From Micromonospora sp. C31 (lineage in GTDB: Bacteria > Actinomycetota > Actinomycetes > Mycobacteriales > Micromonosporaceae): a stretch of DNA of 64,000 nt. The stretch covers positions 62,001 through 126,000 of the forward strand of contig NZ_JAGPXN010000014.1 in the NCBI RefSeq assembly GCF_018070575.1, given 5' to 3'. How positions within the stretch are numbered: the first letter of the stretch is position 1; each line of letters opens with the position of its first letter. A program made the position numbers and the translations under genes. Positions 31,432-40,780 of the stretch are shown one piece after another. The notes under the pieces were generated by a model that was not told the origin of the DNA, did no database searches, and saw only the letters and a program-made list of their open reading frames with translations.

Positions 31432-34400
31432 TACTCGTTCTCCTCGCCGCGGCCGCGCCGCTCGTCTCCGTCGGCCCGGTTGAGCCGCTGGCTGATCACC
31501 TGGGTGACCCCGTTGCGCATGGTCACGCCGTACAGGGCGTCGGCGACCTCCATCGTGCGCTTCTGGTGCGTGATGACGATGAGCTGGCTCTTCTCCCGCA
31601 ACTGGGCCAGCAGCGTGATCAGCCGGCCCAGGTTGACGTCGTCGAGCGCGGCCTCCACCTCGTCCATGATGTAGAACGGGCTCGGCCGGGCCCGGAAGAT
31701 GGCCACCAGCATCGCCACCGCGGTCAGCGAACGCTCGCCGCCGGAGAGCAGCGACAGCCGCTTGATCTTCTTGCCCGGCGGGCGGGCCTCGACTTCGACA
31801 CCCGTGGTGAGCAGGTCGTCGGGGTCGGTGAGCACCAGCCGCCCCTCGCCACCGGGGAAGAGCACGGTGAAGACCTGCTGGAACTCCCGGGCGGTGTCGG
31901 CGAACGCGCTGGCGAAGACCTCCAGGATCCGGTCGTCGACGTCCCTGACGACGGTGAGCAGGTCGCGGCGGGTGGCCTTGAGGTCCTCCAGCTGCTCGGA
32001 GAGGAACTTGTAGCGCTCCTCCAGCGCGGCGAACTCCTCCAGGGCCAGCGGGTTCACCTTGCCGAGCAGGGTCAGTTCCCGTTCGGCCTTGGCCGCCCGC
32101 TTCTCCTGCACCGGCCGCTCGTAGCGGATCGGCTCGGGCACCGGCAGGCCGTCGCGTTCGGCCGCCGCCACGTCGGCCTGGGTGGGCGGGACGGGCTGGG
32201 TCGGGCCGTACTCGGCGACCAGGGTCTCCACGTCCAGCCCGAAGTCCTCGGCGGCCTTCGCCTCCAACTGCTCGATGCGCAGCCGCTGCTCGGCGCGGGC
32301 CACCTCGTCCCGGTGCACCTGGCTGGTCAGCCGCTCCAGCTCCGCGCCCAGCCGCTTGGCCGCGCCGCGTACCTCCTGGAGCTCGGCCTCGCGGGCGGCG
32401 CGTTCGCGCGCCACGGCGTCGCGGTGCTCCTCCGCCGCGGCGATGGAGGTGACCAGCCGGGTGAGTGCCTCCCGGGCCCCGCCCGCCACGGCCCGGGCGA
32501 TGCCCGCGCCCCGGGCGCGCGCCGCCCGCCGCGCCGCCGCGCGTTCCCGCGCGGCCCGCTCGGCGGTGGCCTGCCGGCGCAGCGAGTCCGCGCGGCCGGC
32601 GATCGAGGAGACCCGCTCCTCGGCGGTACGCACCGCGAGCCGGACCTCCATCTCGTTCTGCCGCGCCTGCGGCACCATCGCGGCGAGCTGGTCGCGTTCC
32701 TCGGTCGACGGTTCCGCGTCGACGGGGGTCTCCTCGGCCAGCCGCAGCCGCTCCGCCAGCTCGGCCAGGGTGAGCAGGTCCCGCTCCCGGGCGGCCTCCG
32801 CGCGGGCCCGGGACTCGCCGAGCCGGTCGGTCTCCGCCTTCGCGGAGCGGGCCGCCGCGCCCAGCTCGGCCAGCCGGCGGGCGGCGGCGTTGCGGTGGCT
32901 CTCCGCCTCCCGCTTGGCGGCGGCGGCGTGCTGCACCGTCTCCTTGGCGGCGGCCACCTCGGCGCGGGCGTCGACGAGCTGTTCGCGCAGTTCCGCCCCG
33001 GTGCGCTCGGCGGCGAGCCGGTTCGACCGGGCCTCCTCGACGGCGGCCTGCACCTCGATGAAGCTGGGTGCCTTGGCCGACCCGCCGGCCGCCGCGTACG
33101 CGCCCACCACGTCCCCGTCGGGCGTGACCGCGCGCAGCTCCGGGTTGCCGGCGACCACCTCGGCCGCCGCCGCGAGGTCGTCGACCAGCACCACGTCGCG
33201 CAGCGCCCGGTGCACCGCCGGGCGGATCTGCGGGGAGCACTCCACCAGGTCGGGTGCCCAGCGGGCGCCGTCGGGCAGCTTCGGCCGCAGCGCGTCGGCG
33301 GAGCCGTCCATGCCCGGCCCGGCGGGGCTGCCGACCAGCAGGCCGGCACGACCCGCGTCGGAGATCTTCAGCAGCCGCATGGCCTCGACCGCCTCGTCGA
33401 CGCCGCTGACCGCGACCGCGTCGGCGAGGCCGCCGAGCGCGGCGGCGAGCGCGGCCTCCTGCCCGGGGGCGACGGTGAGCAGCCCGGCCAGGCTGCCCAG
33501 CAGGCCCGGGACCTCGTCGGCGCGGGCCAGCAGCGCGCCGGCGCCGTCCTTGCGGCGCAGGCCGAGAGCGAGCGCCTCCTCCCGGGCCTTCCAGGTGGCG
33601 GCGTCCTTCTCCGCCGCCCGCTCCGCCTCGGTCAGCGACCGCACGGTGGCCTGCGCCAGATCCTGGGCGGCGACCGCCTCGGCGTGCCGGGCGTCGAGGT
33701 CGGCGTTGTCCCGGTCCGCCTCGGTGGACTGCTCGGCGACCGCGTCGAGGTCGGCCTGGGCCTGCTCGGCCCGGGCCAGCGCGTCGCCGTGCGCGGTGGC
33801 GAGCCGTTCGATCTCCTCGCCGGCGCTGGTGGTGCGGGCGCGGGCGGAGTTGACCTGGCCGGTGAGCCGGGCCAGGCCCTCCCGCCGGTCCGCGATCGCC
33901 TTGGCCGCGGCGACCAGCTCGCGTTCGGCGGCGGCGAGCTGCCGTTCCAGCTCCTGACGGTGCTCGACGGCCTCGGCCAGCCGGATCTGGTCGTCGGTGA
34001 GCGCGCCGCGCAGCTCCTCCTCCTGCTCGCTGATCCGCTCGGCCTCGGCCTCCAACTGGTCGGGATCGCGGCCGGGTCGCTCGTCGTCCCCGGTGGCGCC
34101 GAGGTGCCGCAGCCGTTCCCGGGCGAGCTGCTCGATGGAGCGGAACCGCTCGGCGAGGGCGGAGAGCTTGTACCAGGTGTCCTGGGCGGCGGCCAGCAGC
34201 GGCGCGTCCTCGGCGAGGGCCGCCTCCAGCTCGGCGAGGCGGGCCTGCACCTCGGTGTGCTCGGCCTCGACCTGCTCGCGGCGCTCGCGCACCGCGGTCT
34301 CGTCGGCGATCTCCCGGTTCAGGGTGGCGCGCAGGGTGGCCAGGTCGTCGGCGAGCAGCCGCAACCTCGCGTCGCGCAGGTTCGCCTGGATGGCGGCGGC

Positions 34401-35042
34401 ACGGCGGGCCACCTCCGCCTGCCGGCCCAGCGGCTTGAGCTGACGGCGCAGCTCGGCGGTGAGGTCGGTGAGCCGGTTGAGGTTCGTCTGCATCGCGTCG
34501 AGCTTCCGCAGCGCCTTCTCCTTGCGCTTGCGGTGCTTGAGGACGCCGGCCGCCTCCTCGATGAACGAGCGCCGGTCCTCCGGCTTGGCGTGCAGCATCC
34601 CGTCGAGGCGCCCCTGGCCGACGATGATGTGCATCTCCCGGCCGATGCCGGAGTCCGACAGCAGCTCCTGGATGTCGAGCAGCCGGCAGGTGTCGCCGTT
34701 GATCTCGTACTCGCTCTCACCGGAGCGGAACATCCGGCGGGTGATCGACACCTCGGTGTACTCGATCGGCAGCGCGCCGTCGGTGTTGTCGATCGTGAGG
34801 GTCACCTCGGCCCGGCCCAGCGGGGCCCGGCCGGCGGTGCCGGCGAAGATGACGTCCTCCATCTTGCCGCCGCGCAGCGCCTTGGCGCCCTGCTCGCCGA
34901 GCACCCAGGCGATGGCGTCGACGACGTTGGACTTGCCGGAGCCGTTGGGGCCGACCACGCAGGTGATCCCCGGCTCCAGCTTCAGCGTCGTCGCGGAGGC
35001 GAAGGACTTGAAGCCCTTCACCGTCAGGCTCTTGAGATGCAC
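31431..35042 (-). CDS. smc: Chromosome segregation protein SMC
   Basis: SMC dimers load near the origin and organise chromosome arms. The 1203-residue protein has the N-terminal ATPase half (GPNGSGKSN at 31-39). Two long coiled coils flank a hinge around 500-680, and the C-terminal half has LSGGERSLTAVAML and YIMDEVEAALDDVN. The GTG at 35042 (VHLKSLTVKGFKSF) is the conserved family start. No scpA/scpB genes are seen in this window. The stop overlaps the downstream HAD gene. Confidence 0.97.
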   Translation of the reverse strand: MHLKSLTVKGFKSFASATTLKLEPGITCVVGPNGSGKSNVVDAIAWVLGEQGAKALRGGKMEDVIFAGTAGRAPLGRAEVTLTIDNTDGALPIEYTEVSITRRMFRSGESEYEINGDTCRLLDIQELLSDSGIGREMHIIVGQGRLDGMLHAKPEDRRSFIEEAAGVLKHRKRKEKALRKLDAMQTNLNRLTDLTAELRRQLKPLGRQAEVARRAAAIQANLRDARLRLLADDLATLRATLNREIADETAVRERREQVEAEHTEVQARLAELEAALAEDAPLLAAAQDTWYKLSALAERFRSIEQLARERLRHLGATGDDERPGRDPDQLEAEAERISEQEEELRGALTDDQIRLAEAVEHRQELERQLAAAERELVAAAKAIADRREGLARLTGQVNSARARTTSAGEEIERLATAHGDALARAEQAQADLDAVAEQSTEADRDNADLDARHAEAVAAQDLAQATVRSLTEAERAAEKDAATWKAREEALALGLRRKDGAGALLARADEVPGLLGSLAGLLTVAPGQEAALAAALGGLADAVAVSGVDEAVEAMRLLKISDAGRAGLLVGSPAGPGMDGSADALRPKLPDGARWAPDLVECSPQIRPAVHRALRDVVLVDDLAAAAEVVAGNPELRAVTPDGDVVGAYAAAGGSAKAPSFIEVQAAVEEARSNRLAAERTGAELREQLVDARAEVAAAKETVQHAAAAKREAESHRNAAARRLAELGAAARSAKAETDRLGESRARAEAARERDLLTLAELAERLRLAEETPVDAEPSTEERDQLAAMVPQARQNEMEVRLAVRTAEERVSSIAGRADSLRRQATAERAARERAAARRAARARGAGIARAVAGGAREALTRLVTSIAAAEEHRDAVARERAAREAELQEVRGAAKRLGAELERLTSQVHRDEVARAEQRLRIEQLEAKAAEDFGLDVETLVAEYGPTQPVPPTQADVAAAERDGLPVPEPIRYERPVQEKRAAKAERELTLLGKVNPLALEEFAALEERYKFLSEQLEDLKATRRDLLTVVRDVDDRILEVFASAFADTAREFQQVFTVLFPGGEGRLVLTDPDDLLTTGVEVEARPPGKKIKRLSLLSGGERSLTAVAMLVAIFRARPSPFYIMDEVEAALDDVNLGRLITLLAQLREKSQLIVITHQKRTMEVADALYGVTMRNGVTQVISQRLNRADGDERRGRGEENE

Positions 35043-35415
35043 CTTCTCGATCCTCGTCCGGTGGCCGCCGTACCGTCGCCGGCAGCGCGGACCTGGGTGA
35101 ACCCGCAGACTAACCCGGGAGCGGGAACCGCCGGGCACGCGACCCGCCTGGCGACCGCCGGGCGCTCATCCGGGTGGCGCGGACCGGTCCACCGGCGCGG
35201 CTGGCTCCCCCGCGTCCTGGCCGCCTCCCCCGGTTCGCGGCCGGGCGGAGCCGCACCGGAATCGTTGCGACCGCGCGCGCCGGAATCCTTCGGCGCAGCC
35301 GCACAAGATCACGCATTCGCCGTGCCGAAAAGGGGTGCGGACAGAGCTGCGCGCCGGCACGGAAGTGTCGGCGCGCTCTTTCTGCGTGGTGCGATTCAGT
35401 TTTGCGATCCGGAGA
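35043..35415. other. Intergenic region, no gene seen
   Basis: This gap of about 370 bp between smc and the small coiled-coil gene lies upstream of smc on the minus strand. It has short Arg/Pro-type open frames only and lower GC in its right half. I see no RNA gene or strong terminator. It probably contains the smc promoter, but no convincing -35/-10 pair stood out. Confidence 0.4.
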
Positions 35416-35610
35416 TCAGGTCAGCGCGGGCTCGGCCAGACGGAGCAGATCGTCCGCCTCGGCCGCGGCCGCCGCGAGCCGATCGTTCTCGGCACGCAGC
35501 CGCGTGATCTCGAACTCGAGCGCCCGAACCGTGGTACGCAGTCGGGTGACCTCGTCGAGCAGACGCCGGTCGGGCGCTGCACCTACGTGGCCGTACAGGG
35601 CCTTAGCCAT
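35416..35610 (-). CDS. Small coiled-coil protein, 64 residues
   Basis: The ATG at 35610 follows a strong AAGGAG ribosome binding site. The product starts MAKALYGHVGAAPDRRLLDE, then forms a heptad-like helix (RLRTTVRALEFEITRLRAEN) and ends LAEPALT. From memory, small proteins with an MAKALLGYVG-type start and an EPALT end are widespread in actinobacteria; their function is unknown to me. The size and leucine-zipper character suggest an oligomeric scaffold or regulator. It has its own promoter and a leader of about 105 nt. The upstream gap to the CAP gene contains that promoter and little else. Confidence 0.8.
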   Translation of the reverse strand: MAKALYGHVGAAPDRRLLDEVTRLRTTVRALEFEITRLRAENDRLAAAAAEADDLLRLAEPALT

Positions 35611-35724
35611 GTTGACTCCTTGATATGCGCTGCCGGAAGGGCCGGCCAACGCGCGCCCAAATGTGTACGCGGCTGTCACCCCAGACGATTCTGGGCATGA
35701 CCGGGCGCGACTGGCGACACCTAC

Positions 35725-35754
35725 ATATTGAGCCGACACCCCCTCTTTCGTCAA
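35725..35754 (-). promoter_or_regulatory. Promoter for the small coiled-coil gene
   Basis: On the minus strand TTGACG (35749-35754) and CAATAT (35725-35730) are separated by 18 bp in an otherwise AT-richer patch. The inferred start point lies about 105 nt ahead of the ATG at 35610. Confidence 0.5.
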
Positions 35755-35917
35755 GTTCTCGCAGGCCGTAGATCATTTACACGTCGACCTGACCACTTGC
35801 CGGGGGGCTGCCACAAGGCGCGGACACACTCTGTCCGGACACCCTGACTCTACGCCCCGGATCCCGCGAAGTCCCCACCGTGACGCCCGGCTTCCCCTTA
35901 ACTCTTCCTTAGCCCGA

Positions 35918-35947
35918 TTGCCGCTGTTCGCGCCCGCCACGTAGCGT
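35918..35947 (+). promoter_or_regulatory. Putative promoter for the CAP-domain gene
   Basis: TTGCCG (35918-35923) and TAGCGT (35942-35947) are 18 bp apart. The start codon at 35985 would be about 30 nt from the inferred transcription start, with a GGAG site (35973-35976) between. Confidence 0.4.
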
Positions 35948-35984
35948 CACCCCGGCTCGCAAGCGACCCCTTGGAGGCACCGGC

Positions 35985-37076
35985 GTGTACGGCTGGACCG
36001 ATCCGAACGACCCGGACGGCGCCCCACGGCGCCGCGAGGAGCCGCTGGGCGAGGAGCCGCCGGCCTGGCTCACCGACCGTCCGGAGCCGAGGTCGGCCTA
36101 CCTGTTCGGCGACGACCCGCAGCAGCCCGCCGACGAGTGGCACCGCGACCAGCCGACCGCGCGCTGGCAGGCCGAGCCGATGGACGCGGCGCCCACGCAC
36201 CGCTACCCCGGGCCGGTCGACGCCGCGCCCACCCGCTGGCAGCGCGAGCCGATGGACGCCCGCACCGCTCCCGTCGACGTCGCCGCGCTCCGGGCCACCC
36301 CGGCCACCACCGAGGGCCGCCACCGCCAGCGCCGCCGGTTCCCCCGCCCGCTGCTGATCGGCGGCGCCGCCGCGGCCGCCACGCTGGTGGTGAGCCTCGG
36401 CGTGGGCGCGGTCGCGCTGACCGGTGACGGCCCGGCGAGCGATCCGGCCGCCGCCGACGCCCCGATCGCCGCCGCCCCGGTGCTGCCCGACACGGAGTCG
36501 ACCCCCGGCGTGACGCCGGCCCCGCCCACGCCGAGCACCGCGCCGACCACCGTCAAGCCGACCCCGTCGGCCACGAGGACGACCAAGCCGACGCCGGCAC
36601 CGTCGCGTACCACCGCGCCCTCGCGGCGCACCGCCGAGCGGAGCCCGGCGCCGCCCGGCGGGGGCACGAGGGCGCCGGTCGGCAGCAGCGGCACCGGCAG
36701 CCAGGCCAGCCAGGTGGTCGACCTGGTCAACGCCGAGCGCGCCAAGGCCGGCTGCGGCGCGTTGGGCGTCGACGACAAGCTGACGACCGCGGCCCAGCGG
36801 CACAGCCAGGACCAGGCCGACCACCGGAACATGTCGCACACCGGCAGCGACGGCAGCAACGTCGGGACCCGGCTGGACCGGGTCGGCTACTCCTGGCGCA
36901 CCTACGGCGAGAACGTCGCCTGGAACCAGAAGACGCCGGCCGCCGTCATGCAGGCCTGGATGAACAGCCCCGGCCACCGGGCCAACATCCTGAACTGCGC
37001 CTTCACCGAGATCGGCGTCGGCGTCGCCAGCAGCAACGGGCCGTACTGGACGCAGGTCTTCGCCGCGCCGCGCTGA
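35985..37076 (+). CDS. Membrane-anchored CAP (SCP/PR1) domain protein
   Basis: The 363-residue protein has a hydrophilic cytoplasmic N-terminus with repeated PMDA and RWQ(A/R)EP segments (about 60-95). One membrane segment spans about 122-146. A Thr/Pro-rich wall-spanning linker (about 150-235) leads to a C-terminal CAP domain (about 243-363) with VVDLVNAERAKAGC, NMSHTGSDG, YGENVAWN and MNSPGHRANIL. Bacterial CAP proteins are extracellular; roles range from cell-wall interaction to proteolysis or lipid binding. The GTG at 35985 is used. A GH114-like lipoprotein follows 107 bp downstream. Confidence 0.88.
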   Translation: MYGWTDPNDPDGAPRRREEPLGEEPPAWLTDRPEPRSAYLFGDDPQQPADEWHRDQPTARWQAEPMDAAPTHRYPGPVDAAPTRWQREPMDARTAPVDVAALRATPATTEGRHRQRRRFPRPLLIGGAAAAATLVVSLGVGAVALTGDGPASDPAAADAPIAAAPVLPDTESTPGVTPAPPTPSTAPTTVKPTPSATRTTKPTPAPSRTTAPSRRTAERSPAPPGGGTRAPVGSSGTGSQASQVVDLVNAERAKAGCGALGVDDKLTTAAQRHSQDQADHRNMSHTGSDGSNVGTRLDRVGYSWRTYGENVAWNQKTPAAVMQAWMNSPGHRANILNCAFTEIGVGVASSNGPYWTQVFAAPR

Positions 37077-37183
37077 ACGCGAGTCGTCGCCGGGTCCGCG
37101 CTCGTTTGACCGGATGAGGTACGCCGACCCGGCGTATCCGCTCCGGGCGGTGTGCGGCCGCCCGCGACCTTGCGGAGCTGCCG

Positions 37184-38026
37184 ATGCGGATCCGGCCGCG
37201 TACGCGCGCCGTCGGGCGGGGCCTGCGCGGGGCCCTGCCGGCCTGCGTCGCGTTGGCGCTGCTGGGCGTGGTCGCCGCCTGCCGGGGGGACTTCACCCCG
37301 CCGGGCGCCCCGACCACCTGGCCGGCGGAGTCGGCGGGCCGGTGGCAGTGGCAGTGGCAGCTCAGCGGCGTGCTGGACCCGACCGTCGACGCCGACGTCT
37401 TCCTGCTCGACCCGGTCGACACCACCGCCGCGCAGACCGCCGAGCTGCGCTCCCGGGACCGCCGACTGGTCTGCCAGGTGCACGTCGGCTCGGTCGTGCC
37501 GGGCGACCCGGACGCGGACCGCTTCCCGACCGTCCTACGGGGTGCCGCGTCCCGCCGACCCCAGAGCCGCTGGCTCGACGTGCGGCAGTGGGATGCGCTG
37601 CGCCCGGTGCTGGCCGACCGGTTCCGGCTCTGCCGGGGCAAGGGCTTCGGGGCGGTCGCGCTGGCCGACGCCGACGGGTACGCGTACCGGTCCGGCTTCC
37701 CGCTCGGCTTCGACGACCAGCTGCGGTTCAACCGCCGGCTGGCCGAGCTGGCCCGGTCGCTGAGTCTCTCCCCCGGCCTGATCAACGACCTGGGGCAGGT
37801 GGCGGCCCTGGCCCCGGACTTCGACTTCGCCGTCAACGAGGAGTGTGCGCGGCTCGACCAGTGCGCCCGGCTGCTGCCGTTCGTGGAGGCGGGCAAACCG
37901 GTGTTCCACGTGGAGTACGCCGGCTCGACCACGGACTTCTGCGTCACCACGGTCGGCTACGGTCTCTCCTCGATCCGCAAGGAACGCGACCTCGACGCGT
38001 GGCGGATCCCCTGCCCGGCGCGCTGA
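37184..38026 (+). CDS. GH114-family (endo-alpha-1,4-polygalactosaminidase-like) lipoprotein
   Basis: The N-terminus has a signal peptide ending in a lipobox (LGVVAAC, Cys about 33), so it should be a lipoprotein. The domain follows the GH114 pattern: WQWQLSGVLDP, CQVHVGS, RWLDVRQWDALRPVLADR, KGFGAVAL, DDQLRFNRRLAELA, GLINDLGQ, FDFAVNEEC and VFHVEYAG. The acidic EPDN-type motif of typical members is replaced by ALADADGY, so one expected acidic residue may be absent while an Asp remains. Substrate could be galactosaminoglycan or another wall polymer. It is convergent with mutM, only 12 bp apart. Confidence 0.8.
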   Translation: MRIRPRTRAVGRGLRGALPACVALALLGVVAACRGDFTPPGAPTTWPAESAGRWQWQWQLSGVLDPTVDADVFLLDPVDTTAAQTAELRSRDRRLVCQVHVGSVVPGDPDADRFPTVLRGAASRRPQSRWLDVRQWDALRPVLADRFRLCRGKGFGAVALADADGYAYRSGFPLGFDDQLRFNRRLAELARSLSLSPGLINDLGQVAALAPDFDFAVNEECARLDQCARLLPFVEAGKPVFHVEYAGSTTDFCVTTVGYGLSSIRKERDLDAWRIPCPAR

Positions 38027-38038
38027 CCGGCGGCGGGG

Positions 38039-38896
38039 TCAGCCCCGAACCGCCGCCCGGGGGCGGGGCTGACAGCGCGGGCAGCTGTACGACGAGCGGT
38101 TCATGAACGCCTCGCGGCGGACGGGCGCGCCGCAGCGGGGGCACGGCAGCCCCTCTCGCCCGTAGACGTTCAGCGCCCGGTCGAAGTAGCCGCTCTCCCC
38201 GTTGACGTTGACGTAGAGGGCGTCGAAGCTGGTGCCGCCGGACCTGATCGCCTCGGCGAGGACGTCCCGGACGTGGCCCAGCAGCCGCAGGGCGGCCGGG
38301 CCGGTCAGCGCGTCGGTGGCGCGGGCGCCGTGCAGTCTCGCCCGCCACAGCGCCTCGTCGGCGTAGATGTTGCCGACGCCGGAGATCAGCGTCTGGTCCA
38401 GCAGCGCCCGCTTGACCTCGGTGCGCCGTCGGCGCAGCGCGGCGGCGAACGCCGCGTCGGAGAACTGCGGGTCCATCGGGTCGCGGGCGATGTGCGCGAT
38501 CTCCGCCGGCAGCTCGGCGCCCCCGGCGGAGACCGACAGGCCGCCGAACGTGCGCTGGTCGACGAAACGCAGCTCGGGACCGTCGTCGGAGAACCGGAAC
38601 CGGACCCGCAGGTGCGTCTCGTCGGGGGCGTCGGCCGGTTGCACCAGCAGCTGGCCCGACATGCCCAGGTGCCCGATGACGGCGTCGCCGCTGTCCAGGG
38701 GCAGCCACAGGTACTTGCCGCGCCGGCACACGTCCAGCACCGTCCGGCCGGCCAGCACGTCGGCGAAGTGCCCGCCGCCGGGCGTGTGCCGGCGTACCGC
38801 GCGGGGGTGACGTACCTCGACGGAGGAGAGCCGCCGGCCGGTGACCCAGCGGGCCAGCCCCTGCCGGACCGTCTCGACCTCCGGCAGCTCAGGCAC
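38039..38896 (-). CDS. mutM: Formamidopyrimidine-DNA glycosylase
   Basis: MutM excises 8-oxoguanine and ring-opened purines. The 285-residue protein begins with the catalytic PELPEVETVRQGL (Pro and Glu after Met removal). It contains LGMSGQLL, the helix-two-turn-helix ISGVGNIYADEAL and a C-terminal zinc finger CPRCGAPVRR...CPRC. A short Pro/Arg tail follows the finger. The GTG start at 38896 overlaps the rnc stop region by eight bases. The operon position rnc-mutM-smc-ftsY is conserved in actinobacteria. Confidence 0.96.
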   Translation of the reverse strand: MPELPEVETVRQGLARWVTGRRLSSVEVRHPRAVRRHTPGGGHFADVLAGRTVLDVCRRGKYLWLPLDSGDAVIGHLGMSGQLLVQPADAPDETHLRVRFRFSDDGPELRFVDQRTFGGLSVSAGGAELPAEIAHIARDPMDPQFSDAAFAAALRRRRTEVKRALLDQTLISGVGNIYADEALWRARLHGARATDALTGPAALRLLGHVRDVLAEAIRSGGTSFDALYVNVNGESGYFDRALNVYGREGLPCPRCGAPVRREAFMNRSSYSCPRCQPRPRAAVRG

Positions 38897-39674
38897 GGCC
38901 CAGGCCCGCCTCGGCGGCCTGCACCGGCTCGTCGTCGGCCACCGCCCCGGCCGGCTCCCGCTCCGCCTGCTCGGTCAGCGTCCGCCAGGCCGCCTCGGCG
39001 GCCCGCTGCTCGGCCTCCTTCTTGCTGCGCCCGTCGGCCCCGCCGTAGCGGTTGCCGGCGACCACCACCCAGGCGGTGAACGTCTTGAGGTGGTCCGGTC
39101 CGGTGCCCTCGATGCGGTACTCGGGGACGCCGAGCCCGAGCGCCGCCGTCAACTCCTGGAGGCTGGTCTTCCAGTCCAGGGCCGCACCCCGGCCGGCCGA
39201 CTCGGCCATCAGCGGATCGAACAGCCGGTGGATGACGATGGCGGCGGTGTCCAGCCCGTACTGGAGGTAGATCGCGCCGAGCAGCGCCTCCAGGGTGTCG
39301 GCGAGGATGCTCGCCTTGTCCCGGCCGCCGGTGGTCTCCTCGCCCTTGCCGAGCAGCAGGTAGGCGCCGAGCCCGTCCGGGCCGAGGCCCCGGGCCACGT
39401 CGGCGAGGGCACGCATGTTGACCACGCTGGCCCGCAGCTTGGCCAGCTGCCCCTCGGGCAGGTCGGGGTGGTTGTGGAACAGCGCGGTGGTGATCACCAC
39501 GCCGAGCACCGAGTCGCCCAGGAACTCCAACCGCTCGTTGGTGGGCAGGCCGCCGTTCTCGTACGCGTACGAGCGGTGGGTCAGGGCGCGCTGGAGCAGC
39601 TCCGGATCCAGGCTGACGCCGAACGCGGCTTCCAGGTGACCGACGGACGCCCGCCGCCGCTTGTCGTTGCTCAT
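38889..39674 (-). CDS. rnc: Ribonuclease III
   Basis: RNase III cleaves double-stranded RNA, including rRNA precursors. The 261-residue protein shows the signature NERLEFLGDSVLG and DTLEALLGAIYL with their acidic residues. A C-terminal dsRNA-binding domain follows (SLQELTAALGL, SKKEAEQRAAEAAW). The ATG at 39674 overlaps the plsX stop (ATGA). The C-terminal tail after the dsRBD is Glu/Ala-rich and short. Confidence 0.96.
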   Translation of the reverse strand: MSNDKRRRASVGHLEAAFGVSLDPELLQRALTHRSYAYENGGLPTNERLEFLGDSVLGVVITTALFHNHPDLPEGQLAKLRASVVNMRALADVARGLGPDGLGAYLLLGKGEETTGGRDKASILADTLEALLGAIYLQYGLDTAAIVIHRLFDPLMAESAGRGAALDWKTSLQELTAALGLGVPEYRIEGTGPDHLKTFTAWVVVAGNRYGGADGRSKKEAEQRAAEAAWRTLTEQAEREPAGAVADDEPVQAAEAGLGRA

Positions 39675-40765
39675 GATGTGGGTACCTCGGTGTCGGTGGA
39701 GCGGTCGGTGCGTTGCTCGCGGTCGCCCGCCTCGGCGCCGTCGAGCAGCGCGCGGACCTGGTCGGTGGCGCGCCGTCGCCATAGATGGGCGGCCAGCCCG
39801 ATGCCGGCGGCGACGTCCTCGGCCCGGGCCGCGCCGTGGCAGACGACGACCGTCCCGGCGACCCCGAGCAGGGCCGCCGCGCGCGGGGCGCCGCCGCCGG
39901 ACGGGGGCCCGCCGGCCATCGCGTACGCGCCCTCGATCGCCTTGAGCAGCACGTTACCGGTGAACCCGTCGGTGACCACCACATCGGCGCGCGCGCCGAG
40001 GGAGACGTCGTACCCCTCGACGAGGCCGACGTAGCGGCCGTCGCAGGGCAGCGACGTGGCGGCGAGGACGGGATCGGCGAGCCGGCGGGCGCGGTCGCCC
40101 TTGCCCGCCTCGGTGCCCACCGACAGCAGCCCCACCCGGGGCTCGGCGACGGCGTGCGCCACGGCGGCATAGGCGGTGCCGAGTACGGCGTGGCGGGCCA
40201 GGGTGGCCGGGCGTGGCTCCAGCGAACCGCCCACGTCCAGCAGGACGACCGGACCGGCGACGGCCGGCAGGGTGGCGATCAGCGCCGGACGGCGCACGTC
40301 CGGCCAGCGGCCGAGGCCGAGCGCGACGGCGGTGACGGTGGCGCCGGTCGACCCGGCGGAGACAAGCGCGTCGGCGACGCCGTCGCGGACGGCGTGCACG
40401 GCGGCGCGGACCGTGCTGTCGCCACGGGCGGCCACGGGATGCTCGGCCATGCCGACGGCGATGCGGACCGGCCGTACCGTCACCCGGGCGCGCTGCGCCG
40501 GGTCGAGGGCACGGATCACCTCGCCGGCGGCCTCGGCCGGGCCGACGAGCAGCAGGTGCAGGTCCGGGTCGGCGCGCACGGCCCGCAGAGCGCCGTCAAC
40601 CACGACGGCGGGAGCGTCGTCCCCGCCGAGGAGGTCAACGGCGATCCGCACGGTGCCCGGCTCCGTCGGAACGCCGGCCGGAACGGGCCGGCCGGCGTCG
40701 GAGGGAGCCGGGACACCGGGCGAGTGCCAGGGTGCGCGTGCCGCCCGACCAGGGGTCGGGGGCAT
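39671..40765 (-). CDS. plsX: Phosphate acyltransferase PlsX
   Basis: PlsX makes acyl-phosphate from acyl-ACP for phospholipid synthesis. The core begins RIAVDLLGGDDAP near 41 and contains VSAGSTGATVTAVAL, VVLLDVGG, LSVGTEAGKGD and VVTDGFTGNVLLKAIEG. The first 40 residues are Pro/Ala-rich and may include extra sequence. ATG 40765 is used, although a GTG at 40768 or a later start is possible. It lies between rpmF and rnc. A short hydrophilic tail precedes the stop, which overlaps rnc. Confidence 0.93.
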   Translation of the reverse strand: MPPTPGRAARAPWHSPGVPAPSDAGRPVPAGVPTEPGTVRIAVDLLGGDDAPAVVVDGALRAVRADPDLHLLLVGPAEAAGEVIRALDPAQRARVTVRPVRIAVGMAEHPVAARGDSTVRAAVHAVRDGVADALVSAGSTGATVTAVALGLGRWPDVRRPALIATLPAVAGPVVLLDVGGSLEPRPATLARHAVLGTAYAAVAHAVAEPRVGLLSVGTEAGKGDRARRLADPVLAATSLPCDGRYVGLVEGYDVSLGARADVVVTDGFTGNVLLKAIEGAYAMAGGPPSGGGAPRAAALLGVAGTVVVCHGAARAEDVAAGIGLAAHLWRRRATDQVRALLDGAEAGDREQRTDRSTDTEVPTS

Positions 40766-40780
40766 CACTCGGCGTCCAGG

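Noticed and set aside
31566..35507. Plus-strand frame of over 1300 codons opposite smc
   Set aside because: The long open frame results from high GC and codon bias of smc; the translated sequence has no domains.
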